Part shown: piece by piece, positions 1-8,731 of the stretch
Numbering within the stretch: position 1 is the stretch's first letter
Layout of the letters: every line of letters begins with the position of its first letter
NCBI GenBank assembly: GCA_029580855.1
Contig: JAKPQH010000253.1
Location: 1 to 59,721 of the forward strand
Length of the DNA: 59,721 nt
Source: a bacterium
Lineage (GTDB): Bacteria; Methylomirabilota; Methylomirabilia; Methylomirabilales; 2-02-FULL-66-22
Direction: 5' to 3'
Translations under genes and position numbers: made by a program
The notes under the pieces: model-generated
Databases searched by the model: none
Told to the model about the DNA's origin: nothing
The model's input: the letters and a program-made list of their open reading frames with translations, nothing else

Positions 1-1
1 G

Positions 2-127
2 CTTTGGCACTACAACCATACGCGCGTCCACACCGGGGCCAGCATGCGGGGCCGCACCCCGCTCCAGGCGCTCCACGCGTTCAAGGCGTACCGGGCGATC
101 AAGCGACTGAAGTGTTACCCATGTTGA
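2..127 (+). CDS. C-terminal end of an IS481-type transposase (5' end outside window)
   Basis: An open frame enters from the left edge and stops at TGA 125-127. The 41 residues contain WHYNHTRVHTGASMRGRTPL, which resembles the C-terminal end of the DDE integrase core in IS481-like transposases (YN..R.H......TP). Only the tail is present, so activity cannot be judged. Just after the stop, TGTTGACAGCTAGGACA (121-137) may be the right terminal inverted repeat, but the left end is outside the window. The family name is inferred from a short segment. Confidence 0.6.
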   Translation, partial: LWHYNHTRVHTGASMRGRTPLQALHAFKAYRAIKRLKCYPC

Positions 128-221
128 CAGCTAGGACAAAACCGCCGTCCCGACGGCACGTTGCGGTCGCGTGCGGCGGCGGTCTGCGCCCGCGCGCTTT
201 TTCCGAGGCTCCGCGCGCGGG

Positions 222-863
222 TCAGGGCCGCCGTGCCGGCCCGACGACGCGGTGCCCGCGCGCCGCCCGGGCGCTCCAGGCGTCGACCCCGAACCGGCGC
301 AGCAGCGCCGCCAGGAGCACGAGCGGGAGACCCACCACGTTGAAGTAGTCTCCCTGAATTCCATCCACCAGGAGGGCCCCGCGGCCCTGAATCCCGTAGG
401 CGCCGGCCTTGTCCATGGGCTCGCCGGTGGCCACGTACCGCGCCGCCTCCTCGGCGTCGAAGGGGCGCATGGTGACCCGTGTCACCGCCGCGCCGACCGC
501 GGCGCGCCCTGTCGCCGCCTCTACCACTGCGATCCCCGTGATCACTCGATGCGTCCGGCCGGCCAACGAGACAAGGAACGCCTGCGCCTCAGCGCGGTCG
601 CGCGGCTTTCCGAGCACCCGCCCGCCGCAGGTGACGACCGTGTCAGCTCCGATCACCAGGCCCCGCCTCTCGGCGGCGGCGACCTCGCTGGCCTTGGCCA
701 GCGCCAGCCGACGGGCGCAGGCCTCCGCAGTCTCGCCCGCCCGCCGCGCCTCGCCGTCGTCTCCCAGCGCGCTCGGGTGCGTTCGAAAAGGCAAGTCGAT
801 TTGCTCGAGGAGCGCCGCGCGGCGCGCCGACGCGGACGCCAGGATGATCTCGGGGACCATCAT
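222..863 (-). CDS. maf: Maf-like nucleoside triphosphate pyrophosphatase
   Basis: A 213-residue protein with the Maf fold signature. ILASASARRAALLEQ lies near the N-terminus, GADTVV carries the catalytic aspartate, LGKPRD follows, and GAYGIQGRGALLVDGIQG carries the late conserved loop. Maf proteins hydrolyse non-canonical or modified NTPs in the cytoplasm to keep them out of nucleic acids. The start is ATG 863 (a second ATG follows at 860) behind a purine-rich GGCGGGG; a longer upstream reading exists but does not look Maf-like. It is the last gene of the long minus-strand run, 91 bases after the DUF4321 gene. Confidence 0.9.
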   Translation of the reverse strand: MMVPEIILASASARRAALLEQIDLPFRTHPSALGDDGEARRAGETAEACARRLALAKASEVAAAERRGLVIGADTVVTCGGRVLGKPRDRAEAQAFLVSLAGRTHRVITGIAVVEAATGRAAVGAAVTRVTMRPFDAEEAARYVATGEPMDKAGAYGIQGRGALLVDGIQGDYFNVVGLPLVLLAALLRRFGVDAWSARAARGHRVVGPARRP

Positions 864-954
864 CACCCCGCCTTCAGCGTTCAACTCTCCACGCGCAGCG
901 GTCAGTCGTCCGCCGCGGGGCTTTCCGATGCTGACGGCCGACCGCTGATCGCTG

Positions 955-1224
955 CTAAAACCGTCGATAAATCCAAAGGGCCAGCGCGACACCCAGCACG
1001 CTGGCCAGGTTGACCCGCATGGTGACCCCCAGCGTGACCGTCAGAACCTTCAGGTCCAGCACCGCCGGCGGCGCGATCCCGGGACTGACCCCTTTGGCGA
1101 AGACGGCCTCCACGGTTCCCCCGGGCGCCAGCGCTCCGATGATTTCCCCGATGACGCTGCCGATCAGCGCGCCCAGGATCAGAATGATCAGGAGGACCGC
1201 TGCGCCGTTCAGCTGTCTAGCCAT
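955..1224 (-). CDS. DUF4321 small membrane protein
   Basis: Eighty-nine residues with two hydrophobic stretches: an N-terminal helix (about residues 9-32, rich in I, L and G) and a C-terminal helix ending in WIYRRF. Length and the two-helix layout match DUF4321 proteins, which are often encoded beside maf. No biochemical function is known. It overlaps the end of the upstream glycosyl-1-phosphate transferase gene by 8 bases, so the two are probably translationally coupled. Confidence 0.7.
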   Translation of the reverse strand: MARQLNGAAVLLIILILGALIGSVIGEIIGALAPGGTVEAVFAKGVSPGIAPPAVLDLKVLTVTLGVTMRVNLASVLGVALALWIYRRF

Positions 1225-2317
1225 TCGCGGGCTCCTCGTCCGCCGCAGCGGCTTCCCACGCCGGCGCCTTGCGCAGGACCATGCCGAAGATGAAAAGGAC
1301 GCTCACGCTGCCGGCCAGGGCCAAGAGCGAGAGCCGCAGCGTCACGGAGGAGACGAGCAGGGCCGTCAGCGCTTGCGCGAAGGCGAACAGGTGAATCAGC
1401 AACACCGCCTCGACGCGCCCCAGGCCCAGACGCACCAGCCGGTGCGACGAATGGTCCCGGCCGCCGACGAACGGCGACTGCCCCCGCCGCAGGCGCAGAA
1501 TCACCACCAGCGTCGTGTCGAACAGCGGGTAGGCGAGCACCAGCAGGGGGATGATCACCGACGTGGGGACCGTCGGACTCCGCCAGCTTCCCTGAACCGC
1601 CACACAGGCCAGCGTAAAACCCACGAACAGGCTACCCGCATCGCCCATAAAGATGCGCGACCGGAAGTTGCTCGGCAGAAAACCCAGGCAGGCGCCGCTG
1701 AGCGCCGCCGCGGCCACGGCGGTGGGCAATTGCTCGGGACCGACTTGGACGTAGCGCGCCGCCAGCAGGGCGAACGTCGCGCTCCCGATGGCCGCCACCC
1801 CGGCCGACAGCCCATTCATGTTGTCCAGCAGGTTGAAGGCGTTTGTGATCCCGACGATCCACAGGAGCGTGAGCGGGATGTCCAGCCACGCGCTGCCCAG
1901 AAAACCGGTCCGCACGCCCCCGGCCACGACGATGCCCGCCAGGCAGGCCTCGTAGATCAGGCGGACCCACCAGCGCAGGATCTCGGAGTGGGGGTCGACG
2001 TCGTCCCAGATCCCCAGGAGCAGGACAAGGCCCGCCGCCGCCAGAATCCGGTAGGACGCCGAATCGGCGGCACCGCTCCCCACGAGGGCCGCGGTCTGCC
2101 CCAGCGCGACGGCCACCCCGCCCAGGAGCGGTGTCGCAGCGCCGTGAATCTTCTTTTCACCCGGACGGTCCACGACCCCCGCCGCCAGGGCCAGTCGGCG
2201 GCAGAGCGGCGACATGGCCAGGGCCACCGCGAATGCGGTCACGAACGGCATGAGAAGTGGCGCAAGGTAGGTCACGGCTCGTCGGCGCAGTCTCAGTGCC
2301 GGTAATGTTCCCGGCAC
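1217..2317 (-). CDS. WecA/MraY-like polyprenyl-phosphate sugar-1-phosphate transferase
   Basis: An integral membrane protein of about 366 residues. The family motifs are present: DRPGEKKIHGAATPLLGG near residue 50, the aspartate-rich NAFNLLDNMNGLSAG, NFRSRIFMGDAGSLF, and a histidine motif GRDHSSHRL near the C-terminus. WecA/TagO-type enzymes load the first sugar-1-phosphate onto undecaprenyl phosphate, which starts O-antigen or teichoic-type polymers. It is the initiating transferase for the cluster around it. An internal GTG at 2272 would avoid the 25-base overlap with the preceding epimerase gene and is a plausible alternative start. WecA-like is favoured over MraY because of context. Confidence 0.85.
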   Translation of the reverse strand: MPGTLPALRLRRRAVTYLAPLLMPFVTAFAVALAMSPLCRRLALAAGVVDRPGEKKIHGAATPLLGGVAVALGQTAALVGSGAADSASYRILAAAGLVLLLGIWDDVDPHSEILRWWVRLIYEACLAGIVVAGGVRTGFLGSAWLDIPLTLLWIVGITNAFNLLDNMNGLSAGVAAIGSATFALLAARYVQVGPEQLPTAVAAAALSGACLGFLPSNFRSRIFMGDAGSLFVGFTLACVAVQGSWRSPTVPTSVIIPLLVLAYPLFDTTLVVILRLRRGQSPFVGGRDHSSHRLVRLGLGRVEAVLLIHLFAFAQALTALLVSSVTLRLSLLALAGSVSVLFIFGMVLRKAPAWEAAAADEEPANG

Positions 2318-3264
2318 CAGGCGAGGGTCTTCTTCAGGCCGGTCTCCAAACCCACCTTGGGCTGGAAGCCCAGGAGGCGTTTCGCCTTGTCGATGGCCGG
2401 CACGCGGCGCCTGGGGTCCTCGAAGCCGCTGCCGTAGCAGACCTCGTACGGGACGAACTGGATCGGCGATTTCGACCGGGTGAGGCGCTTGACGGTGTGT
2501 GCCAGCTCCAGGATCGACGTCTCGTGGGGGCTCCCGATGTTGAACGCCTCTCCGACCGCCCCAGCCACCTCGCCCGCCAGCAGCGTTCCCGCCACCGTGT
2601 CCGAGATAAAGGTGAAACAGCGGGATTGCTGCCCGTCGCCGTGCACGGTGATGGGCTCCCCGTGCAGCGCCTGACGCGCGAAGTTGGCCACCACGCTCCC
2701 ATAGCCCCGTTCGTCCAACCGCGGCCCGTACGAGTTGAAGTAGCGGACGATGGAGACCGGAAGGCCCTTGGCGGCATAGGCAAACGCAAAATGCTCGTCG
2801 ATGGCCTTGGACATGGAGTAAGACCAGCGCGTCACCGCCGTGGACCCCAGCACGCGGTCGTCATCCTCGCGAAACGGAACGTGCGAGGCCTTCCCGTAGA
2901 TCTCCGAGGTCGAGGCGATGACAATGCGCTTCCAGTACCGGAAAGCTTGATCCAGGACGACCTCCGTCCCGCGCACGTTGGTATTGATGGCGGCCAGCGG
3001 GTCCTTCACGATGTGTCGAACCCCCACGGCCGCCGCCAGATGAAAGATGAGATCCCTGGAGGGAATCATCCGCTCCAGCAGGGCCTCGTTCAGGATCGTG
3101 TCGTTGATGAAGCGAAACGCCGGGTTGCCCCGGAGATGACGGATGTTCTCGTACCGGCCGGTGGAGAGGTTGTCGATGACCAGGACTTCGTCCCCGCGCC
3201 GGATGAGAGCATCCACCAGATGCGAACCGATGTACCCCGTCCCGCCGGTCACCAAGACGCGCAT
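2293..3264 (-). CDS. NAD-dependent nucleotide-sugar epimerase/dehydratase (extended SDR)
   Basis: A complete extended short-chain dehydrogenase of 323 residues. The Rossmann motif TGGTGYIGSH is at residues 7-16, the active-site region STSEIYG follows near 118, and YSMSK gives the Tyr-xxx-Lys pair. NSYGPR and a C-terminal substrate-binding half follow. The sequence looks closest to UDP-glucose 4-epimerase or UDP-glucuronate decarboxylase types; which of these cannot be told by eye. It probably supplies an activated sugar to the polysaccharide pathway. Confidence 0.85.
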   Translation of the reverse strand: MRVLVTGGTGYIGSHLVDALIRRGDEVLVIDNLSTGRYENIRHLRGNPAFRFINDTILNEALLERMIPSRDLIFHLAAAVGVRHIVKDPLAAINTNVRGTEVVLDQAFRYWKRIVIASTSEIYGKASHVPFREDDDRVLGSTAVTRWSYSMSKAIDEHFAFAYAAKGLPVSIVRYFNSYGPRLDERGYGSVVANFARQALHGEPITVHGDGQQSRCFTFISDTVAGTLLAGEVAGAVGEAFNIGSPHETSILELAHTVKRLTRSKSPIQFVPYEVCYGSGFEDPRRRVPAIDKAKRLLGFQPKVGLETGLKKTLAWCREHYRH

Positions 3265-3339
3265 CGTCGCTCCCCTCGTCCGTCTGCGGCGTAAAACGGA
3301 CGCCGGACCCCCGACAGACCGCCCACCATCGCCGTCGAT

Positions 3340-3360
3340 CGGTTGTCGGTTGTCGGTTTG
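3340..3360. repeat. Short heptamer repeat, about three units of CGGTTGT
   Basis: The gap between the epimerase (start 3264) and the next glycosyltransferase (stop 3368) holds CGGTTGT, CGGTTGT, CGGTTTG in tandem. It is similar in style to the octamer arrays at 17135-17222 and 35831-35978. No terminator is obvious in this 103-base gap. Confidence 0.6.
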
Positions 3361-3367
3361 AATTGTC

Positions 3368-4564
3368 TCATTGGTTGTGTGCGCCGTGGAGGAGTTCCGT
3401 GTACAGCGTCTCCACGCGCCGGATCAGCGTGTCGACCCCGTGCCGGTCCAGCGCCGCCGTGCGGCCCGCCGCCGCCAGCCGGGCCCGCAGAGCCTCGTCG
3501 TCCAACAGGTGCCGGATAGCCTCCGCCAGGCTTGGCGGGTCACCGGGGCGAACCAGCCACCCCGTCTCGCCGTGGGCGACGAGGTCCGCCACGCCGCCGA
3601 CGTCCGTGGAGAGCACGGGGACACCGGCGGCCATGGCTTCGATGAGCGCCACCGGCGTCCCTTCGTTCCTGGAGGCACAGACTACCACGTCCAACTCCTT
3701 CAGGATAGTCTCGAGGTCGGTGCGCCATCCCAGGAAGTGGATGCGCGCACCCAGGTCGAGACGGTTCGCCAGCGCCTCCAGCCGTCGGCGCTCCTCCCCG
3801 TCGCCGACCACAACCAGGTGTGCGGGCGGGCCGTGCGCGTCGAGGAGGGCCAGCGCCCGAAACAGCGTGGCGTGGTCTTTGATTGGCACCAATCGCCCCA
3901 CGATCCCCAGGAGGGGCACCTCGGCTCGGAGTCCGAGCGATACCCGGAGGGCCGGCTGCTCCGGACGCGCGCGACGGAAGCGTTCGAGGTCGAGGCCGAG
4001 GGGAATAACCGTGACCTGCTCCGGCCGGCCGATCCCCATGGCCAGCAGCTCGGCCCGGAGCCGCGGACTCACAGTCACGAGGCGATCGGTCCGGCGCGCC
4101 AGCGCCCGCTCCATGCCGAGAAAGAGGCGCGTGACGGCCGGCGGAAAGTACCCGTCCAGCACGTGCCCGTGAAACGTGTGGACCGTGACGGGCACCCCGG
4201 CGATCCGGGCGGCCAGCCGTCCGAGCGCGCCGGCCTTCGCGGTGTGGGTGTGGACGATGTCGGGCCGCAGCCGCCGGAAGAGACGGATGAGCGTGACCAG
4301 CGCCGTCAGATCCCGTGCCGGCCGGATCGATCGACCCAGTTCCGGAATCACGATCGGGTTCACGCCGCGGGCGCGCGCCGCCTCCATGAAATCGCCCTCG
4401 GCCGGACCGACCACCCCGGTGACGAGCGTCGTCGTAAAGCGGGCCCGGTCCAACCCCGCGGTGAGCAGGATAGTGTGCTGCGCCGGCCCCCCGATGTTCA
4501 ACCGGGCGATAACCCGCGCGATGCGAACGGGACGATCGCGGAACGGGCCATGCCCTTCCGTCAT
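3368..4564 (-). CDS. GT4-family glycosyltransferase
   Basis: A two-domain GT-B glycosyltransferase of 398 residues. The N-terminal half has ARLNIGGPAQHT and DIVHTHTAKAGALGRLAA. The C-terminal nucleotide-sugar half has GIVGRLVPIKDH, a second Rossmann strand LVVVGDGEERR, and the E-x7-E type motif ASRNEGTPVALIEAMAAG. ATG 4564 is chosen because it overlaps the stop of the upstream epimerase as ATGA; a longer reading through that gene is not protein-like. It adds a sugar to the lipid-linked glycan at the cytoplasmic face. Donor and acceptor are unknown. Confidence 0.9.
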   Translation of the reverse strand: MTEGHGPFRDRPVRIARVIARLNIGGPAQHTILLTAGLDRARFTTTLVTGVVGPAEGDFMEAARARGVNPIVIPELGRSIRPARDLTALVTLIRLFRRLRPDIVHTHTAKAGALGRLAARIAGVPVTVHTFHGHVLDGYFPPAVTRLFLGMERALARRTDRLVTVSPRLRAELLAMGIGRPEQVTVIPLGLDLERFRRARPEQPALRVSLGLRAEVPLLGIVGRLVPIKDHATLFRALALLDAHGPPAHLVVVGDGEERRRLEALANRLDLGARIHFLGWRTDLETILKELDVVVCASRNEGTPVALIEAMAAGVPVLSTDVGGVADLVAHGETGWLVRPGDPPSLAEAIRHLLDDEALRARLAAAGRTAALDRHGVDTLIRRVETLYTELLHGAHNQ

Positions 4565-5502
4565 CCCTCGTGCTCCTTGAACCATCGCACGGTCTGGCGT
4601 AACCCCGTCTCGACATCCGTCGGCGGCCGGTAGCCGAGCAGATCTTCGGCTTTTCGGATGGACGCGTAGGAATGCCGGATGTCCGCTTGGCGGGGTGCTT
4701 CGTAGATCGGCGCGAGAGCTGTGCCGAGGATCTCGTTCAGCCAGGCGACAAGCTGGTTCAGCGTGCTCGCCCGGCCGCACGCGACGTTGAACACCTCCCC
4801 GATGCCCTGTGCGGCCTCTGCGGCGCACAGGTTCGCCGCCACCACGTTGGCGACCGGCGTGAAATCCCGCGACTGCTCGCCATCCCCGTAGATCACCGGT
4901 CGCTCTCCCGCCATCATCCTCCGCAGGAAGCGTGGAATGACGGCGGCGTACTCCGAATCCGGAAGCTGGCGCGGCCCAAAGACGTTGAAGTACCGCAAGC
5001 TCACCGTCTCCAGACCGTACACCTGGGTGAAGACCCGGCAATACAGCTCTGCCGCCAGCTTGGAGACACCGTAGGGCGCCTTGGGCAGCAGCGGAAGATC
5101 TTCGGTCTTCGGAAGCACCGGCGACAGCTCCCCGTAGACCGAGGAGGAGGACGCGTACACCACGCGGCGCACCTTGGCCTGCAGCGACGCCTCGAGCAGG
5201 TTCAAGGTTCCGAGCACGTTCACGGCGTTGGTCGGCCCGGGTTCCCTGATTGACCGAGGATTGGAATTGAGCGCCGCCTGGTGCAGCACGATCTCGACGC
5301 CCGCTACGGCCCGCGCCACCGCGTCCGGGTCCCGAAGATCGCCCCGGACGATCTCGACGCGGTCCGCAATCCCTGCCAGGTTCTGGGGCCGCCCGGTGGA
5401 GAAATCGTCCAGGATGCGGACCGACTCTCCTCGGGCAACCAGGGTGTGGGCGATGTTGGAGCCGATGAATCCGGCCCCACCGGTCACAAGGTATCGCGAC
5501 AT
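4561..5502 (-). CDS. UDP-hexose epimerase-like SDR (WbpP/GalE type)
   Basis: A 313-residue extended SDR with TGGAGFIGSN at residues 7-16, ASSSSVYG near 117, the catalytic pair in YGVSK, and RYFNVFGPRQ. It resembles UDP-N-acetylglucosamine 4-epimerases of O-antigen clusters. The stop overlaps the downstream glycosyltransferase start (ATGA), and its own start lies 12 bases after the amidotransferase stop, so the genes form one transcription unit. Confidence 0.87.
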   Translation of the reverse strand: MSRYLVTGGAGFIGSNIAHTLVARGESVRILDDFSTGRPQNLAGIADRVEIVRGDLRDPDAVARAVAGVEIVLHQAALNSNPRSIREPGPTNAVNVLGTLNLLEASLQAKVRRVVYASSSSVYGELSPVLPKTEDLPLLPKAPYGVSKLAAELYCRVFTQVYGLETVSLRYFNVFGPRQLPDSEYAAVIPRFLRRMMAGERPVIYGDGEQSRDFTPVANVVAANLCAAEAAQGIGEVFNVACGRASTLNQLVAWLNEILGTALAPIYEAPRQADIRHSYASIRKAEDLLGYRPPTDVETGLRQTVRWFKEHEG

Positions 5503-5514
5503 GGTCTCGTCCGT

Positions 5515-7458
5515 TCAGTGAGAGACGGCGGCCGCCGACAGCCTGCGCCGTCGCGACAGCTCGCCGTCCCCGTCGATGTAGGTGCGGTGCCACAGCTCCA
5601 GCATGAGCAGCGTCCACAAGTGGTAATGCCAGCCAGTGATGCCACGAACGTGTTCGTCCACCATCCGTCGCACCTTTTCCTTGTGGAAGTAACCACGTCC
5701 CAGACAACGCGGATTGAGGAGCGTGTCGTGGACCAAATCTTTCAGTTCGTGACGTAACCAGCGGCCGATGGGAACCGCGAAGCCTTTCTTTGGGCGATGA
5801 AGGATTCCCTCGGGCAGAAGCCCCTGGAGTGCCCGTTTTAGAATGTACTTCTTTGTGTAACCGCGCACCTTGAACTCAAAGGGAATTGTGGCGACAAACT
5901 CCATGAACTGATGATCGAGGAAGGGTGATCGCGCCTCCAAAGAGTTGGCCATACTGGCGATGTCCACTTTGACCAAAAGGTCATCGGGAAGATAAAGGGC
6001 GGCGTCCACGCCTAACGTGGTGTCGCCGAAATCCGGGGCATCGCTCTGTCTATAGGCGGTGAGAAGCGCGGCCAATTCGTCCACACCTCCCGAGGCCGCC
6101 AGGAAGGCCGGCGTACAAAGTTCTGTCTTTCGCTCGCCGTGGAAGTGACACAGCCAGCGGGCGTAACGTCGCCCTGGCTCCTCCGCTAGCCCCTCCAAGA
6201 AACGACGAGCCCGGGTGAAGATCGTCGTCCGACTGCCGCTCTGCGGCGGGAGATGAAGGAGAAAGCGGATAGCGTTGCGCGCAACGCGCGCGCCCGGCAG
6301 CCGATCGAACCTTGCGGCCAGCAGGTTCGCGACGTAGCGGTCATAGCCCGCGAAGTTTTCGTCGCCCGCGTCTCCATTCAGTGCCACCGCCACGTGGCGG
6401 CTGGTCATTTCGGATACACAGAAAGTCGGCACGGCCGATGAGTCCCCGAACGGCTCGTCGTAGTGCCAGGCGAGCTTGGGCAGGATCGCCGCGGCGTCCG
6501 GCCGGACCACCAGCTCGTGGTGGTCGGTGCCGAACTGCTGCGCCACCTGTCGTGCGTATCTGAGTTCGTCGTACTCCGGCTCGTCGAAGCCAATAGCGAA
6601 CGTCTTCACCGGTGCCGAGGATACCCGGCTCATCATGGCCACGACGGCGCTGGAGTCGATGCCGCCGCTGAGAAAAGCACCGATCGGGACGTCGCTGATC
6701 ATGCGCAGACGGACCGCCTCCTCCAGCCGCACCAGGATCTCGCTGCACCAGTCTTCTTCCGATCGCTGCTCCTTCCGATCGCGGCGGAGCCGCCAGTACC
6801 TCACCACATCGATCCGCCCGTCGCGGCACGTCAAAAAGTGGCCTGGAGGAAGTCGCCGGAACCCCAGAAAGGCTGAACCGGGACTTGGGACATAACCGAA
6901 GGTTAGGTACTGGGAAACGCCTGCCGGGTCTGGGTTTGCCTGGACCTCCGGATCCTGGAGGATGGCCTTCGCCTCCGAGGCAAAGCGGAGGGCATGCGCG
7001 TCCTGCTGATAGCAGAGCGGCTTTTTCCCCAGTCGATCCCGCGCTAGGAAAAGTTGTCGCCGCGGACCATCCCAGATGGCGAAAGCGAACATCCCGCGAA
7101 GGAACCGTAGACAGTCGGTCCCGTGCTCCTCGTACAGGTGCAGGATCACCTCGGTGTCGCTGTTGGACCGAAACCGATGCCCCCGGCTCAACAACTCGGG
7201 CCGCAGGGTCTGGAAGTTGTAGATCTCCCCGTTGAAGACGATCCAGACCGTCCCGCCCTCGTTGGACATCGGCTGGTGGGCCGCGGGGCTGAGATCGATG
7301 ATGCTCAGCCGCCGGTGCGCCAGACCGATCGGGCCGTCGCAGTGGATCCCGGCGTCGTCCGGGCCCCGGTGCGCCAGGACGGCGTTCATCCGTTCCAGAA
7401 CGTCGCGCTCTGCGCGTCGCGCCGGATCGAAACACAGCTTCCCGCTAATTCCGCACAT
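5515..7458 (-). CDS. asnB: Glutamine-hydrolysing asparagine synthetase-type amidotransferase
   Basis: 647 residues with the full AsnB layout. The N-terminal nucleophile is Cys2 (MCGISGK), followed by the class II glutaminase domain (HRGPDDAG, FNGEIYNF, SNSDTEV). The C-terminal synthetase domain has the PP-loop SGGIDSSAV near residue 265 and YLPDDLLVKVDIASMANSLE. Family members amidate aspartate or carboxylated sugars and glycan intermediates using glutamine and ATP. Location inside a polysaccharide cluster favours amidation of a glycan component over asparagine supply, but this is inference. Confidence 0.85.
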   Translation of the reverse strand: MCGISGKLCFDPARRAERDVLERMNAVLAHRGPDDAGIHCDGPIGLAHRRLSIIDLSPAAHQPMSNEGGTVWIVFNGEIYNFQTLRPELLSRGHRFRSNSDTEVILHLYEEHGTDCLRFLRGMFAFAIWDGPRRQLFLARDRLGKKPLCYQQDAHALRFASEAKAILQDPEVQANPDPAGVSQYLTFGYVPSPGSAFLGFRRLPPGHFLTCRDGRIDVVRYWRLRRDRKEQRSEEDWCSEILVRLEEAVRLRMISDVPIGAFLSGGIDSSAVVAMMSRVSSAPVKTFAIGFDEPEYDELRYARQVAQQFGTDHHELVVRPDAAAILPKLAWHYDEPFGDSSAVPTFCVSEMTSRHVAVALNGDAGDENFAGYDRYVANLLAARFDRLPGARVARNAIRFLLHLPPQSGSRTTIFTRARRFLEGLAEEPGRRYARWLCHFHGERKTELCTPAFLAASGGVDELAALLTAYRQSDAPDFGDTTLGVDAALYLPDDLLVKVDIASMANSLEARSPFLDHQFMEFVATIPFEFKVRGYTKKYILKRALQGLLPEGILHRPKKGFAVPIGRWLRHELKDLVHDTLLNPRCLGRGYFHKEKVRRMVDEHVRGITGWHYHLWTLLMLELWHRTYIDGDGELSRRRRLSAAAVSH

Positions 7459-7472
7459 CGCCGTTGAAAATC

Positions 7473-7500
7473 CTTATACGCACGCCCCGGATCCCACCAA
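7473..7500 (-). promoter_or_regulatory. Possible sigma-70-type promoter for asnB
   Basis: On the minus strand, TTGGTG (7500-7495), a 16-base spacer and TATAAG (7478-7473) precede the asnB ATG at 7458. The -10 box sits about 15 bases upstream of the start, so the leader would be very short. The remaining gap (7501-7790) shows a small CGCAAC/GTTGCG hairpin near 7566 but no convincing gene. Confidence 0.35.
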
Positions 7501-7792
7501 CTCAGCATCTTCTCCGCGGCCCTTTACAGCACGCTGGCCGCATCCGATGCCATTGCCTTCTCCCCGCAACGAACAACGCGTGTTGCGTTGCCTCCACCCC
7601 GGACACCACACGGCCCATGTAAAACTAATCCAATAACTGCTGCGAGTCCGGCGCTTCCGCCTCGCTCGCTACGCGCCAATTCGACGAGCAGTTCTGGCGC
7701 AGCGCCTACCGCGCGTGCCGCGTCTCTGCTTGCGACTAGCAGGCTGGTCCGCCCATGACACAAAGCTTCGGCGGCTCGGCCCCGGCCGCAGC

Positions 7793-8731
7793 TCATCCAT
7801 TATCTTCAGCGGACGCTCCACGCGACCGCACGCCCCGAACGGCGACCGGCGCCTCTAACACCCGAATCTCCGTCAGGCCGGCCAGCTCGAACCATTCCCG
7901 GACCTCGTCCGGTGTGTGCAGCGACTGATAGCGCGGCGAGTACCAATCGAAGGTATCGAGCACGCGCCAAGTCGCGCGAGGATGCATGCTCGTGGGGAAG
8001 AGCATTTGCGTGACGGCTCCCAAGAGCGGAAGGCGGTGCAGGTAGTACAAGGGAACGGCCACGTAGCAGAGTGCGTGAAGGAGGCGATGCGGGGTGCGGG
8101 TCGTCAGCCGACGATACGCGTTGGCCACGACAGCCCAACGACCCATGGTCGCATAGACCCAGATGGCGATGGTCCCACCCGGCTTCAGGAGGGGGACCAG
8201 GGTCCGGAATGCGGCCCCGCAGTCCGGGGTGTGATGGAGCACCCCGATACTGTAGATGACGTCGAAAGTTTCCGGAGCAAACGGCAGGGCGAAGCAGTCG
8301 GCCTGGAGGAAGGCCACGTTCGGTCGCTCCGCCAGGTTCTCCCGGGCGGCCTCCACGGCCAAGCTCAAATCCACGGCCACCACGTCGGCCCCCCAGCGGC
8401 TGGCCACCTCGGCGAACCGGCCCATGCCGCAGCCGACCTCCAGCACCAGCCGCCCCCGAAGGTCCTCGGGCGTGAAGGCCGTCTTCCGCCGGAAGGTCCG
8501 CTCCGACTCCCCGTTCGGGGTGGTGTCGAGCTGGGTGCGCCGATGGTGCTGCCACTCGAAGCTGAAGCTCCCGGCATAGGCATCGCTCGCCACGAAGCGG
8601 GGGATGCCGCGCGAGAGGGCGTACGACCGGCCGCAGGCACAGCGGCGCTCCTCTTCTCCCCACAGGATCGGGGGAGGGAGCGAGGCGCGACACCCCGGGC
8701 AGACCAGCAGCGAGTTAAGGTCCAGGGTCAC
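7793..8731 (-). CDS. Class I SAM-dependent methyltransferase with N-terminal zinc-ribbon
   Basis: 312 residues from GTG 8731, which has GAGGAG eight bases upstream; a longer ATG-like reading lacks this. The N-terminus carries CPGC and CACG pairs (Trm112-like ribbon), followed by VLEVGCGMGRFAE (SAM motif I), VDLSLAVEAA and YSIGVLHHTPD. The last third is a less conserved acceptor region. Such enzymes in O-antigen clusters methylate sugars or lipid-linked glycans. The acceptor is not predictable. It overlaps the preceding glycosyltransferase gene by 17 bases. Confidence 0.85.
   Translation of the reverse strand: MTLDLNSLLVCPGCRASLPPPILWGEEERRCACGRSYALSRGIPRFVASDAYAGSFSFEWQHHRRTQLDTTPNGESERTFRRKTAFTPEDLRGRLVLEVGCGMGRFAEVASRWGADVVAVDLSLAVEAARENLAERPNVAFLQADCFALPFAPETFDVIYSIGVLHHTPDCGAAFRTLVPLLKPGGTIAIWVYATMGRWAVVANAYRRLTTRTPHRLLHALCYVAVPLYYLHRLPLLGAVTQMLFPTSMHPRATWRVLDTFDWYSPRYQSLHTPDEVREWFELAGLTEIRVLEAPVAVRGVRSRGASAEDNG

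Noticed and set aside
7524..7796. A 90-residue minus-strand frame between asnB and the methyltransferase
   Set aside because: Low-complexity A/G/R/V content, no good ribosome site and no similarity recognised.
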